In this document: positions 11,152 to 22,063 of the stretch, one piece after another
How positions within the stretch are numbered: position 1 is the first letter of the stretch
How the letters are laid out: every line of letters starts with the position of its first letter
DNA from: Batillaria attramentaria
Taxonomy: Eukaryota > Mollusca > Gastropoda > Batillariidae
Reading direction: 5' to 3'
Assembly: GCA_018292915.2 (NCBI GenBank)
Contig: JACVVK020000369.1
Span: 397,501-461,500, forward strand
Length of the DNA: 64,000 nt
Notes under the pieces: generated by a model
What the model saw: only the letters and a program-made list of their open reading frames with translations
What the model was told of the DNA's origin: nothing
The model's database searches: none
Made by a program: the position numbers and the translations under genes

Positions 11152-12477
11152 CGAGGGCTGTTCAAATATTAATGGGAATGGGCCTGCCATTTTATAAGTA
11201 AACGTCGCACAGAAAATAATTTTATACCAAAAGAAAATCTGGCTCAAGCCCTATTAACATGCAGAAAAGAATGATGACATCATGATGCATTTTAGAGTAT
11301 GACCTCATTAAAATCGTCATCCAAACTGCTGAGCCAGAAAACCATGGACGCCGAGAATGAGCATTTTCGCTTCTACACATTCGTGAGGCTAAAACTCGGA
11401 GACAATGGCAAGAAAATCCTTCAAGATTTGCAAGCTGTTTTTGGAGCCAAGTGTGTCGGTAAGAGCACAGTTCACATATGGGTCGAAGCTTTTCTAACTG
11501 AACAAGGGCCTTCAAGCTCAGGTACCAGTCCGGGCCGTCCACTCTCAGTTCGGAACGAAAGAAACATTACCCTTGTGAAAAGCCTGATTGACGAAGACCC
11601 ACATTCGACCATACGCGAGTTGAGTGAAGCATGTGACCTCTCTATCGGCACCATACACAGCATTCTGCATGAAGATCTTCAAATGAGAAACTTGGCTGCA
11701 AGATGGGTACCCCATCTCTTAACTGACGAACAAAAGAAACGGCGGGTTGATTGCTCATGCCAACTGCTTCAAGATTTTGAGCCAAATGGACCAAAACGCC
11801 TGTGTGACATAGTGACCGGTGATGAATCTTGGCTCACGTTTTACGGCATCCCCAACAAACGCTGCAACCGGGCGTGGGTAGGCCCAGATGGAAACCGACC
11901 AGTTGTCCTGAGGCCAGGATTTCAGAGCCGGAAGCGTCTTTTCTCTATTTTTTTCAGCACCCAAGGCGTCGTGGCTCTTGATATTCTTCCGGCGAAGGCT
12001 GCCATCACTGCCACGTACTATACCAAAGTGGTGCTCCGGAAAGTGGTGGATGCGATCTGCGAGCAGCGCCCAACCGTTGGAACCTCACGGACCTTAATGC
12101 TGCATGACAATGCAGCCCCCCACAAAGCCAAGATCACCACGACCTTCCTAGAGGAAAGAGAGACCAAAGTCTTGGCCCATCCCCCCTACAGTCCGGACTT
12201 GGCACCGTGTGACTTCTGGCTCTTTCCTATCTTGCAAGAGCGACTCGCTGGACGCAAGTTTGATCGCATCCAAGACCTCTCAAAAGCCGTGAAATCAGAG
12301 CTCGAGGGTATCCCGAGGGAAGAGTACCAGAGGGCGCTTCATATGTGGCGAACAAGACTGGAAACGTGCATTCGGGCCAAGGGTGAATACTTCGAGGGGA
12401 TGTAGAAGTTTGGAGTCGATCCGATGCAAGACACGTGAGTAATGGCAGCATTCCCAATAATATTTGAACAGCCCTCG
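11152..12477 (+). mobile_element. mariner transposon, apparently complete
   Basis: The 1,326-bp element is flanked by TA on both sides (11150-11151 and 12478-12479), the target duplication of Tc1/mariner elements. The terminal inverted repeats match over about 29 bp with one mismatch, beginning CGAGGGCTGTTCAAATATTA. Length and layout are those of a typical mariner, with one uninterrupted transposase ORF inside. It is inserted only about 54 bp upstream of the LDLa exon at 12534, close to where that intron's branch point should lie. Confidence 0.95.
11344..12405 (+). CDS. mariner transposase (DD34D), intact ORF
   Basis: The start is set at the ATG encoding MDAENEHFRFYTFVRLKLG, giving 353 aa, the usual mariner length. 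An in-frame upstream ATG at 11299 would add 15 residues. N-terminal helix-turn-helix region, then the GRPLSV linker motif, a second helix-turn-helix (STIRELSEACDLSIGTIHSI) and the conserved WVPHLLTDEQKKRR. The catalytic triad is visible as VTGDESWLTFY (about 11820), MLHDNAAPHKA (about 12107) and YSPDLAPCDFWLFP (about 12211). Exactly 34 residues separate the second and third Asp, i.e. DD34D. The enzyme binds the TIRs, excises the element and inserts it at TA. No stop or frameshift is seen, so this may be a recently active copy; activity is not shown by sequence alone. Confidence 0.95.
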   Translation: MDAENEHFRFYTFVRLKLGDNGKKILQDLQAVFGAKCVGKSTVHIWVEAFLTEQGPSSSGTSPGRPLSVRNERNITLVKSLIDEDPHSTIRELSEACDLSIGTIHSILHEDLQMRNLAARWVPHLLTDEQKKRRVDCSCQLLQDFEPNGPKRLCDIVTGDESWLTFYGIPNKRCNRAWVGPDGNRPVVLRPGFQSRKRLFSIFFSTQGVVALDILPAKAAITATYYTKVVLRKVVDAICEQRPTVGTSRTLMLHDNAAPHKAKITTTFLEERETKVLAHPPYSPDLAPCDFWLFPILQERLAGRKFDRIQDLSKAVKSELEGIPREEYQRALHMWRTRLETCIRAKGEYFEGM

Positions 12478-12533
12478 TAGTGTTTCCATAACTTGCTTAA
12501 ACATTTGTAACATCGTTTACCTTTTGTTTGCAG

Positions 12534-12656
12534 AACAACTCATCTGTCCACCTGACGGATATCGATGTCGCAATAAGCGATGCGTTTCTGAATCGTACGT
12601 GTACCGATGTGACGGGTATGATGATTGTGGGGACAACTCTGATGAAGACGGATGCC
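12534..12656 (+). CDS. second LDL-receptor class A exon of GRL101-like receptor
   Basis: A 123-nt exon, phase 1 at both ends. The acceptor is ...CCTTTTGTTTGCAG and the donor GCC|GTGAGT. It encodes [20 protein letters not shown] followed by [19 protein letters not shown], a complete LDLa module with six cysteines and the calcium site. Spliced to the exon at 3614 it gives Gln at the junction; spliced to the large exon at 22064 it gives Pro. All three phases agree. It is strikingly similar to the 3.6-kb exon in codons and in the donor context, so tandem exon duplication is likely. Confidence 0.82.
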
Positions 12657-13703
12657 GTGAGTACTCTCTATCTCCCTCTTTAGCTTCAACTTCTTACATC
12701 TTGACAGCCGAGAAACACTTTCACTAGTACTGTGAATTGTGAGGATGGTTCCCTGCCTTAGGCTGTAGTCGGCACATTTCAATTTTCTTAAAAATACTGT
12801 GTGCGCGTGTGTGCCTGTGACTGTTTGCTGTGTGCAAAACAAATTTATTTGCCTTTTGTGTTGTTCAGTGGACTGGTTTTCCTTTCCAAAGTTCCTTTCC
12901 AAACTGTTTTATCTCTTTCACGTAAATGGCCAAGTATGAAAGAGGTCCGAACAGCCAAATGCCTTGCAAGTACTGAACTGGTATAAATGATAAGTTGATT
13001 CTCGCTCTCGCTCTCTAAAAACATTTAGATTTACATGCAGTGTGTTCTCTTGTGCTCACATAGAGTCATACTGCTCTTTTGCAATGGTGAACATTTCTGT
13101 ATTACGTGCACATTTCTACCGCCACAATTCTGAGACAAAATTCAAACTCTGTTACAGAGTCGGGCGAGGTAACGTCCATGAAACCCCACTGAAATACTCA
13201 TTCACGCAAGAAACGAGGGAAAAATACAGAACTGACGACTACTGACAGTCTGTCCTGCTATAACTCAGTAGCCACAGTGGAGAAACTATTTGTATTATTG
13301 CAGGCTACTGTATACAAAATCATCGGTATGGCTATTTTAGTAGACCTCCTTTGTGTTGGAAGGTTAATCATGGGGTGGTGGTGGGAAAAGCTCAACATGG
13401 CTGTGATAGACGTCAACTTGAGCAGAAAAAAACTCTGAAAACAAAAGATGCTCGTCATACTGGGTAAAGGCGACCTCTAGCCAAGGGGGACTACCACGGC
13501 TACTCGTGTCGTCTGATAGGGCATTATGGAAGGAGAAAGCCCTCACCCAAATTAATTATTTGTCATTAAGTTTCACATGATTATGTGCATGCATCTTTAG
13601 TGGTGTGATGCTAGACACCACCAGAACAGCCCTGTGAGCCTACACATTTTACACTGAACACCTTAATCACCTTTAGGTTTAACTGTATCTTTTTATGTTG
13701 TTT
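12657..13703. other. intronic stretch, no feature recognised
   Basis: No gene, RNA or repeat could be supported. Short ORFs around 12801 and 13042 have no domain and show no splice-site support. Confidence 0.4.
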
Positions 13704-14970
13704 CCATAGTAATGGAAACAACATAATAGGACGGGCTAAAATTTCCACGTTCATAGGCAAGCATCTGTGGTACAAACGCACGTCACTGCCGATCTCCCGC
13801 AGAGACGATTTTGCAAGTGTAACTCTGACAATGACGTAAGAAAACTTGCGTCATCGATGCTGACGCGTATGGTGTTCCGAACGCACTTCTCCTCCTCAGT
13901 GAGTGCCGTCTGTGTGGATGTGCGTGTGTGTGTGTGTGTGTGAATTGTGTCCGGGCCCGTTTCTTCGAAAATACTCAACCGAATGGCTTCAAATTTGGGG
14001 TATCCAAATATATCAAAATGTTACATTAGACGATTCAAGCGTGTGATGATTGCTTACGTGATTTGGGAGTTATCGCCCTTTTGAGTCAAGTTGGTTGTCT
14101 TTCGTGTACAGGCGTAATATTTATTTAAATCACTCAATTTTTTGGCAGTAGATAGCTTGAATACGGACTCTGAACAGAGTCACTACTAGAAAATGGTCGC
14201 TCTTATAGTTTTCATGTAAACCGAGCCTGAGTTGACATTGCATGTGAACCCAGTTCAGATGCCTATTTCTCCAAAAATACTGAACCGATCGATTTCAAAT
14301 TTGGGGTTTCTAAATGAATCAAGATTGTTGAATAGAAGGCCCGATCCAGGTACGATTGCACACATGGCTTTCTGGCGTTTAAAGGCGTAATATTTACCCA
14401 AACCACTCCATTTTTTGGACATAGATAGCATGAATACGGACTCTCAACTAAGTGAATTTTGGAGGTTGTCGCTTTTATACTTTTGGCGTAAGCCGTACCT
14501 GATGAAAGTGCTGGTGAACACACTTTAGATCTCAAAATCGCTCCTACTATACATAGATAATGAGCCTGGGGTGCCATAAAAAATATACAAAAAAATTAGA
14601 AAAATTCACTGCAGCCGTTATCGTCAGTTGACTCGAAAATTTGTACTCACAGCACATTTCCTCTGCAAGCCACACGCCTCACAAACATCGAAGAAGAGAC
14701 GCACGCGCACTGACGTAAAGTAAGTGCGTCATGTTTGATTGACGTGATGCTGGTTTTTCTTGGGGGTGTCTCGCCACTTTCTTTCGGAATTCCTCTGTTT
14801 GGAGACGTGGTGTTGTATTTTACTTATGCTATGTCGCCATCATCGTGCACTCGCAGAGATGATACGGGATACAACAGACTACAACTCCAATACTTTATGA
14901 ACAGAATATGCGCGGAGAACAAATTCATGAAAGAAGAAGAATCCAGAACGCTGTGCAGGGCTGCTTACGA
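13704..14970 (+). repeat. unknown dispersed repeat D, copy 1
   Basis: It shares long stretches with 49827-50961 in the same order: CCATAGTAATGGAAACAACAT at the left, then ACGGGCTAAA..TTCCACGTTCATAGG, and a right part that carries a short open frame. That frame (from the ATG at about 14745) reads MLVFLGGVSPLSFGIPLFGD VVLYFTYAMSPSS..., and a closely similar but broken frame exists in the other copy. An internal near-duplication (13970-14180 against 14265-14440) is present here and reduced in the other copy. The left end also forms a perfect hairpin, TGTTGTTTCCAT/ATGGAAACAACA. Class of element unknown. Confidence 0.7.
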
Positions 14971-15921
14971 ACTGAACAGGTCAGATCTAGAACATTCCTC
15001 AACTTACTGGAAGGCTCGAAATCTCTCCAAGGTGACGTAATCTACTGACGTTACTGCACCAGCATGTTCTGGGATGGTCTAGAAATTATTTTGCATCGAA
15101 ATGCAGTATCTTTTCGCAAGAGTCTCTACAACTTGACATGTGGAAAGCGGGAATTTCAGTGGGTTTCGTTTTTGCCACTGACTCACACTCAGAAGCATAA
15201 TGCAAAGATCTTGGAAACATAAAGTAGACTCCAGAGTGCAGTCCCTTTTCGGCGGGGCGTGAAAATGTGACTGCTTACACCCAGCGCCATTTTCAAAAAT
15301 GGCGAATTTTTTTTAGAAAAGCAGAGACTTGTGTGTCATATGATTCGATTTGAAACGAAGTGTTGAATATCCGACCACTTTTCGTTTGGGCAAAATCTTT
15401 GCCAGCGGACAATTATTGTTGCGCTTTGATGGCACTGTTTACGTGGTACATTGATCAAACAGGATGTGAGTAAACGGCAAGGGGGTTGCACTCTGACAGG
15501 CAAGGGTGTTGCACTCTACAGGCAAGTATTATTGCACGGTGCAGACGATCACGTACCTGCCTTGTGGTGGAATAAGAGACGATTACAAAAGCATACACAC
15601 CCGTGCTCTAAGACTGAATGTAATAATAGATCTGTCCATTCAGATAGAGACATGTTATGTATGTCTCTGATTCAGAAACACGCCTACTTTCACTCTGAAG
15701 ACAGCCTGCCATCACTTGCGCCACTGAGGATCCCTCTGGGTTCAAAGCTGGTCAAGGATGACATAGTGCGCGACCTTGTGTTTGAGAGCACCGAGACAAT
15801 TTAGGCCCGTCACGGTAGCGCAGTGAGCGCCATTTCCCCACTGTGCACAGAGGCACTTTCCACTGAAAGACTCTGTGCCCCAGAGAGTGAACATAAAGAT
15901 AGTTCACTTACCTCCCTTTGA
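14971..15921. other. intronic stretch with a short shared repeat
   Basis: The roughly 57-bp segment at 15471-15527 (AAACGGCAAGGGGGTTGCAC, then TCTGACAGGCAAGG and GTGTTGCACTCTACAGGCAAG) recurs almost unchanged at 41017-41072. The ORF at 15451-15804 covers this repeat and has no recognisable domain. Confidence 0.45.
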
Positions 15922-16768
15922 GGGACAACGCGTAAGAGTTGTCTGCGCGCATTAGCGCGCATCCCGCAGATGTACGCAGTTGTTTGACCCAACCCTACAC
16001 TAGCCGCCGTAAAACATTTTAAGAAAATAAACAAAAACGAAGATGTCAGCGACTGACAGGTGGTCTCCCCCCATATATTTCGCATGTGTTTTAGGCCTAT
16101 GGAAAACATAAGTACTCTCAAAGTTCCGGAGGACGAACGAAAGATCTAGTTTGGCTTTCACTGCTGTACGTAGGCTACGCAGTGCATTTCGTTCGATGTG
16201 TTCAAGTAAAACTAGTACGGAACACAGAAAGATCGAATGTGCGAGAGATCTAAAGATGGACGCATCCGCTGAATACTTCCTGCTAACTCAGCATTAATCA
16301 TATCTGCGACCGACGATCCAGCAGATTCTATGTTGTGATATGGTTTTACAATGGTTAGAATGAAGTTCAGCCGGATGATTTTGTTCTGTGTGTGTGTGTT
16401 CTGAATTTAGATGCAGGTAGACGCTAGCACAATTAAAGTCACCGTGATTTGTAGTTGTCAGGGAAAAAAATTACGCTGTATCTGCGTCAGCCGCGTGTGT
16501 TTACTGTTAGTTTACACTGCATGCACACGTACCACTTGAGGTCTTTTTTTTTTTTTTGACAAGAAAGCGAAAAAAAAAATGTTTGTTTTTCAACAGGAAT
16601 ACCAAAAGAAGTATTTCCCCGTTTATATTTGTCTGTTATTTGAACAATTCGGCGCAGAACACAATTGCATGCTTTTGTGATCGCTTTCCACTTTCCGCCA
16701 TGCTGTCACTATAGGGGCCAGATCTAGGATGCGCGCTAATGCGGGCAGACAACTCTTCGCGTTGTCCC
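15922..16768. mobile_element. non-autonomous TIR DNA transposon (MITE-like), ~42-bp TIRs
   Basis: The left terminus 15922-15964 begins GGGACAACGCGTAAGAGTTG and ends in GCGCATTAGCGCGCATCC. It is the reverse complement of 16727-16768 with one indel and one mismatch. The 0.85-kb interior has no transposase. The target duplication is not obvious. The termini are themselves rich in GCGC palindromes. Superfamily not determined. Confidence 0.75.
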
Positions 16769-17365
16769 GCTATATGTCTCTCTTACGAGGGCAGGAGTGA
16801 CGCGTCTTTCTGATTCCAAGGTCTTTGCATAATGTGTGTGTGTGTGTGTGTGTGTAGGGGGAGGGGGGGGGGGGGGTGCGTGCGTCCGCGCGCAAGCGCG
16901 CGTCTAAGGCGAGAGAGAGAGAGGGTCTCTTCTCCGATACCAGTAAGCAATCGTCTGTCAGTCAGGTCTGCGGGAAGTAACTCTGTCAAAGGGGAACGAC
17001 TTTATTACAAGAATTCATTCACCCATGTAGAACCTCGCATACGCCAACAAGTTGTGACGTCAACCAGCTAGGCGAGCTCACACGACCTCATGTGTTTGGG
17101 TTTTTGCAAGTGCATAGAGGCACGATATGGGTTTTCAGTACTTTCTTTATGTCAGCATGCTTGATGTCAGAGAGCTTGCGTTCCGGCGTGTGCGCGCGGG
17201 CTGCATACATGACACAACGACTACGACTGTGACTACAGCAGGTCATTGAATGGAAACAACATATTGGGCTGGTGGCCATCTTGTTAGTTTTGTTGCGCGT
17301 GGTTTGTCGTGCCTTTGATTTCATATTTCACATTTGTGTTATTTGGTCTGATGGTGGTGGCCGCG

Positions 17366-17419
<54 letters not shown>

Positions 17420-17780
17420 TACAGTATCACAATTTACTTATTTAGCTACCCTTTTATCAGCCCAGCGCTGTAAATACCAGGTTCATTTTATTGATTAGTT
17501 TGAGTATATGCGTTAGACTATGACCCGATACCACAATATATGTTTTATTGTTTTAAACGATGCAAAACTCCGCAAAAAAATTTTTTTTCCTTTTTTTTTT
17601 CTTTCTTAAAATCGTCTGCATCAAGGTATCTTCAGGCTTGAGGCTAACCATAGTCTTTGCTTGAATTGTTTCGATGTCACTCGTGCCCTGGCAACTTCTA
17701 CATTGGCGTCATCCGTCAGTCACAGGCGCATGTTTTACATATTGTCTGTGCCTGTTCAAAGAGACTGCAAAATGTGTTGT
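16769..17780. other. intronic stretch with microsatellites and a short dispersed motif
   Basis: (TG)n lies at about 16832-16855, followed by a poly-G run, and a long (TG)n at 17368-17418. The segment 17226-17292 (core GGAAACAACATATTGGGCTG, then GTGGCCATCTTGTT) recurs in inverted orientation at about 54476-54545. No gene is supported. Confidence 0.45.
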
Positions 17781-18842
17781 TACACGCCATTTACTACACC
17801 ACTACACCCCACTTACTACGCTGCTACATCCCACTTACTACACCACTACACCCCAGTTACTACAGTGCTACACCCCACTTGCTACACCACTACACCACTA
17901 CGCCCCACTTGCTACACCACTACACCCCACTTACTACACTGCTACACCCCACTTACTACACTGCTACATCCCACTTGCTACACCACTACACACCACTTAC
18001 TACACCACTACACCCCACTTACTACACCCCACTTGCTACACCACTACACCCCACTTACTACACTGCTACACCCCACTTACTACACTGCTACACCCCACTT
18101 ACTACACTGCTACACCCCACTTGCTACACCACTACACGCCATTTACTACACCACTACACCCCACTTACTACGCTGCTACACCCCACTTACTACACCGCTA
18201 CACCCCACTTGCTACACCACTACACCCCACTTACTACGCTGCTACACCCCACTTGCTACACCACTACACCCCAGTTACTACTGTGCTACACCCCACTTGC
18301 TACACCACTACACCCCACTTGCTACACCACTACACCCCACTTACTACACTGCTACACCCCACTTGCTACACCACTACACCCCACTTGCTACACCACTACA
18401 CCCCACTTACTACACTGCTACACCCCACTTACTACACTTCTACACCCCACTTGCTACACCTCTACACCCCACTTGCAACACCACTACACCCCACTTACTA
18501 CACTGCTACACCCCACTTACTACACCGCTACACCCCACTTACTACACTGCTACACCCCACTTGCTACACCACTACACCCCACTTGCTACATCGCTACACT
18601 CCACCTACTACACAGCTACACCCCACTTGCTACACCACTACACCCCATTTACTACACCGCTACACCCCACTTGCTACACCACTACACCCCACTTACTACA
18701 CTGCTACACCCCACTTGCTACACCACTACACCCCACTTACTACACTGCTACACCCCACTTGCTACACCATTACACCCCATTTACTACACTGCTACACCCC
18801 ACTTACTACACTGCTACACCCCACTTACTACACCGCTACACG
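17781..18842. repeat. 22-bp satellite array, about 48 units
   Basis: Units of 22 bp follow the pattern CCCCACTTACTACACTGCTA plus CA, with a few interchangeable variants (TTACTA/TTGCTA; CACTGCTA/CACCACTA/CACCGCTA). Since 22 is not a multiple of 3 and no variant creates a stop on the + strand, all three + frames stay open for about 390-420 codons. All encode the same 22-residue repeat (LLHCYTPLTTLLHPTYYTAT-like). This is a property of the repeat, not evidence of a protein. The + strand is strongly depleted in G. Confidence 0.95.
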
Positions 18843-19132
18843 TAGATCGTGTAGGTGATGGCTTTGTGGTCATCGATAAAAAGCCGAACAACAGACTTCA
18901 CCAGGTCTTGTGGGGGTGCAGTGTAGCCTAGGAGTGGGGTGTCGTGATCATTTACTGGGAGTTCATTTTCACTGGAATCTCTGTGCTGAAGCTGAACTGT
19001 AGCACGATCTGATGTAATTGAAGAATATCGCTTAAGCAGCACGCGCCTCCAGGCGCAGATCTCTGCAAGCGAACAACGGAATGTCTTTTGAAACGCATCA
19101 ATTGTATCCTTCAGCTTTGGCGATGTATCCAT
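18836..19132 (-). CDS. possible short ORF or exon of unknown function
   Basis: A 98-codon minus-strand ORF starts at an ATG with the CpG-rich, CRE-containing stretch 19133-19420 upstream, as a first exon would have. It begins MDTSPKLKDTIDAFQKTFRC and continues SLAEICAWRRVLLKRYSS. It ends exactly where the 22-bp array begins, so its C-terminus may have been overrun by the array. No domain is recognised. It lies inside the inferred receptor intron on the opposite strand. A TE-derived fragment or chance ORF cannot be excluded. Confidence 0.3.
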   Translation of the reverse strand: MDTSPKLKDTIDAFQKTFRCSLAEICAWRRVLLKRYSSITSDRATVQLQHRDSSENELPVNDHDTPLLGYTAPPQDLVKSVVRLFIDDHKAITYTIYV

Positions 19133-19646
19133 GCCGGGGGTAACGGCTGTGGACTCAGTCGGATGAAGCAGGCATGCCTTGTGGAGGGTGAGCGGCGATT
19201 AGTCACGCCTGGCTGGAGATGATCAGCTGAGGAGCGTTGGTGTGCATGAGGGCTTGTTGGTTTGATCGTGGCATAATGTCAACACAGCTGCATCCTCTCA
19301 CTAGAGGATGAGGTACTCTAGAGGGGCGCAATACACTGAAGAGTACGCGGCCGGCCGCCTCACTGGCGCCAGTTACGTCACTGGCACCTAAAGACTCGCT
19401 TGCTAGGCCCGTACATGGCGGGCCGTATCATAGTAGAAGTCTCAACTCTCAATCCAAGTCGAAATAGATAAATGACGATTACTCACGATATCCCTGAGTT
19501 ACAGGCTCGAAAGTCACACCGTTCCAAAGCCTGAATATTCACAAAAATGTCCACCAAAATAGACACAGGAGGAAGGTCCCAAACACAATGAAATTTAAGG
19601 ATTGTGTGCACTGCGATGTGAAGGCGTTGTGAAGGTTCCAGGTCAC

Positions 19647-19685
<39 letters not shown>

Positions 19686-20642
19686 TGTGTGTTTTGTCTG
19701 TGTTACTAGTCTCAGGAATCAATAAGCTCGACCCGTGTCTCTCGCAGACCGTCGTCTCTATAAAAAATTGCATATACATATACATTTGCCCATAGAAAAG
19801 CAGCATACACGTCTACAAACTTCCGCAAAATTATCAATTCGATGTTTCAGTTGCAAAAGGAAGCAAAGATATTCCCTTTAAAAAAAAAAAAACTTTTTAC
19901 AAACATTCCAAGTGATTTTACAAATTATCCTGAAAAAAAAAAAAAAAACCTCGCTTAAGCCGAACTGCAGGGTAATTTCTCGGGAAAGGTTTGACTTATC
20001 CGAACTCGGATATGCGAAACTCGGATAAGCGAAACGATTTTTCATTCCCCGGGCGAGTTCGGCTTAAGCGTGTTTGACTGTATATGGTTCAGACACTGAG
20101 TGAGTGCCACAATCATGACTAGGGACGCTCACCGCATTGCGTGCGCCTGTTCGATTACGCTGAGTGGGATACGTCCAGGCAGTTGCCGTGTCATGTTTAG
20201 CGGAAATACACTGATGGTTGTAATAGAAAACGCGCTTTACTCTTCCCTCCGCCAATATAATGTTCCAGTTAGCGTAACACAACGAAGGCTGCGAACACAA
20301 ACGCACTTAAGTACAGTCCCCGGTACAAACGGACAGTCAGTGATCAGATAGAGAGCATGCATTTCATCCGGCGTAATTTTCCTCAACTGCTTTTCCTCTT
20401 AGTATGTACCCGTAACTATACTCATTACTGTCTTCACTGTTTGAAAATTAATACAGTAGTGCGCCTCAACCTCAGTCTGACCATGCGTTTTTAGACATCA
20501 GGGATCAAGGTTCACACTGTGTTGGCAGAGATATCTGAGTACAAGTAGTGTGTACCGTCCTTCTCTCACACTATTCTTGGGGGGGGGGGGGGTGAGTACA
20601 GTAATGATTACTCCTGTCACCAGGGTCGAGGGAAGGACGAGC

Positions 20643-20687
<45 letters not shown>
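19133..20687. other. intronic stretch: CpG-rich segment, (GA)n, Tigger/pogo-like MITE end
   Basis: 19320-19430 is CG-rich (GCGGCCGGCCGCC) and could be promoter-like for the minus-strand ORF. (GA)n lies at about 19648-19682. The segment ~19970-20085 reads, in minus orientation, CAGTCAAACACGCTTAAGCC, GAACTCG and repeated GGATAAG/CGGATAT motifs. This is the style of pogo/Tigger terminal repeats, which begin CAGTnnAAC; a family-level call is tentative. No gene was recognised. Confidence 0.4.
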
Positions 20688-21515
20688 TGGACAAGACAAA
20701 CACATGCTGTACGGCACTAAGATAATATTCACTGACCTAACATTACAAGTCGTAAAACCACTGCCACTCCCTCCCCCCCCCCCCCCCACACACACACACA
20801 CATGGTCAAGACAAAGACATGCTGTACCGGCACTAAGATAATATTCACTGACCTAACATTACAAGTCGTAAAACCGCTGCCACTCCCCCACCACTCCCCA
20901 CGCTCACACACACACACACACACACACACACGGACAAGACAAAGACATGCTGTACGGCACTAAGATAATATTCACTGACCTAACATTACAAGTCGTAAAA
21001 CCGCTGCCACTCCCCCACCACTCCCCACGCTCACACACACACACACACACACGGACAAGACAAAGACATGCTGTACGGCACTAAGATAATATTCACTGAC
21101 CTAACATTACAAGTCGTAAAACCGCTGCCACTCCCTCCCCCCCCCCCCCCCACACACACACACATGGTCAAGACAAAGACATGCTGTACGGCACTGAGAT
21201 AATATTCACTGACCTAACATTACAAGTCGTAAAACCACTGCCACTCCCCCACCACACCCCACGCTCACACACACACACACACACACATGGACAAGACAAA
21301 GACATGCTGTACGGCACTAAGATAATATTCACTGACCTAACATTACAAGTCGTAAAACCACTGCCACTCCCCCACCACACCCCACGCTCACACACACACA
21401 CACACACACACACACATGGACAAGACAAAGACATGCTGTACGGCACTAAGATAATATTCACTGACCTAACATTACAAGTCGTAAAACCGCTGCCACTCCC
21501 CCACCACTCCCCACG

Positions 21516-21555
<40 letters not shown>

Positions 21556-21650
21556 CAAGACAAAGACATGCTGTACGGCACTAACATAATATTCACTGAC
21601 CTAACATTACAAGTCGTAAAACCGCTGCCACTCCCCCACCACACCCCACG

Positions 21651-21688
<38 letters not shown>

Positions 21689-21801
21689 ACACACACACAC
21701 ATGGTCAAGACAAAGACATGCTGTACCGGCACTAAGATAATATTCACTGACCTAACATTACAAGTCGTAAAACCGCTGCCACTCTCCCACCACTCCCCAC
21801 G

Positions 21802-21853
<52 letters not shown>

Positions 21854-21960
21854 GTCAAGACAAAGACATGCTGTACGGCACTAAGATAATATTCACTGAC
21901 CTAACATTACAAGTCGTAAAACCGCTGCCACTCCCCCACCACTCCCCACGCTCACACACA
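20688..21960. repeat. composite minisatellite, ten units with embedded (CA)n
   Basis: Ten units of roughly 113-150 bp share GGACAAGACAAAGACATGCT, GTACGGCACTAAGATAATAT, TCACTGACCTAACATTACAAG and CGTAAAACC.CTGCCACTCC. Each ends in a (CA)n tract of differing length. Unit starts are near 20691, 20806, 20934, 21055, 21168, 21291, 21420, 21554, 21706 and 21856. Two linker types occur (CCCACCACTCC or a poly-C run). Open frames on both strands are by-products. It ends about 100 bp before the receptor's large exon. Confidence 0.93.
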
Positions 21961-22063
21961 CGCCAGATTAAATAAATGAAGATAAAATAGAACCCTAGAC
22001 TATCTCACGTATGGATAATATGCCATCTTTCCATGAGCCTGCGGAATGTGTATCTCTTTTGGC

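Noticed and set aside
17657..18931. A 424-residue Tyr/Thr/His-rich protein
   Set aside because: It is the 22-bp satellite read in one frame; the other two + frames give the same peptide. No splice site, signal peptide or non-repetitive coding part supports it.
20571..21858. Minus-strand ORFs with the repeated peptide FTTCNVRSVNII
   Set aside because: By-product of the composite minisatellite; the + strand gives equally long ORFs from the same units.
22011..22063. ATG at 22011 as the receptor start codon
   Set aside because: No signal peptide follows. A strong pyrimidine-rich AG acceptor at 22063 in the right phase lies just downstream, so the frame before it is probably intron.
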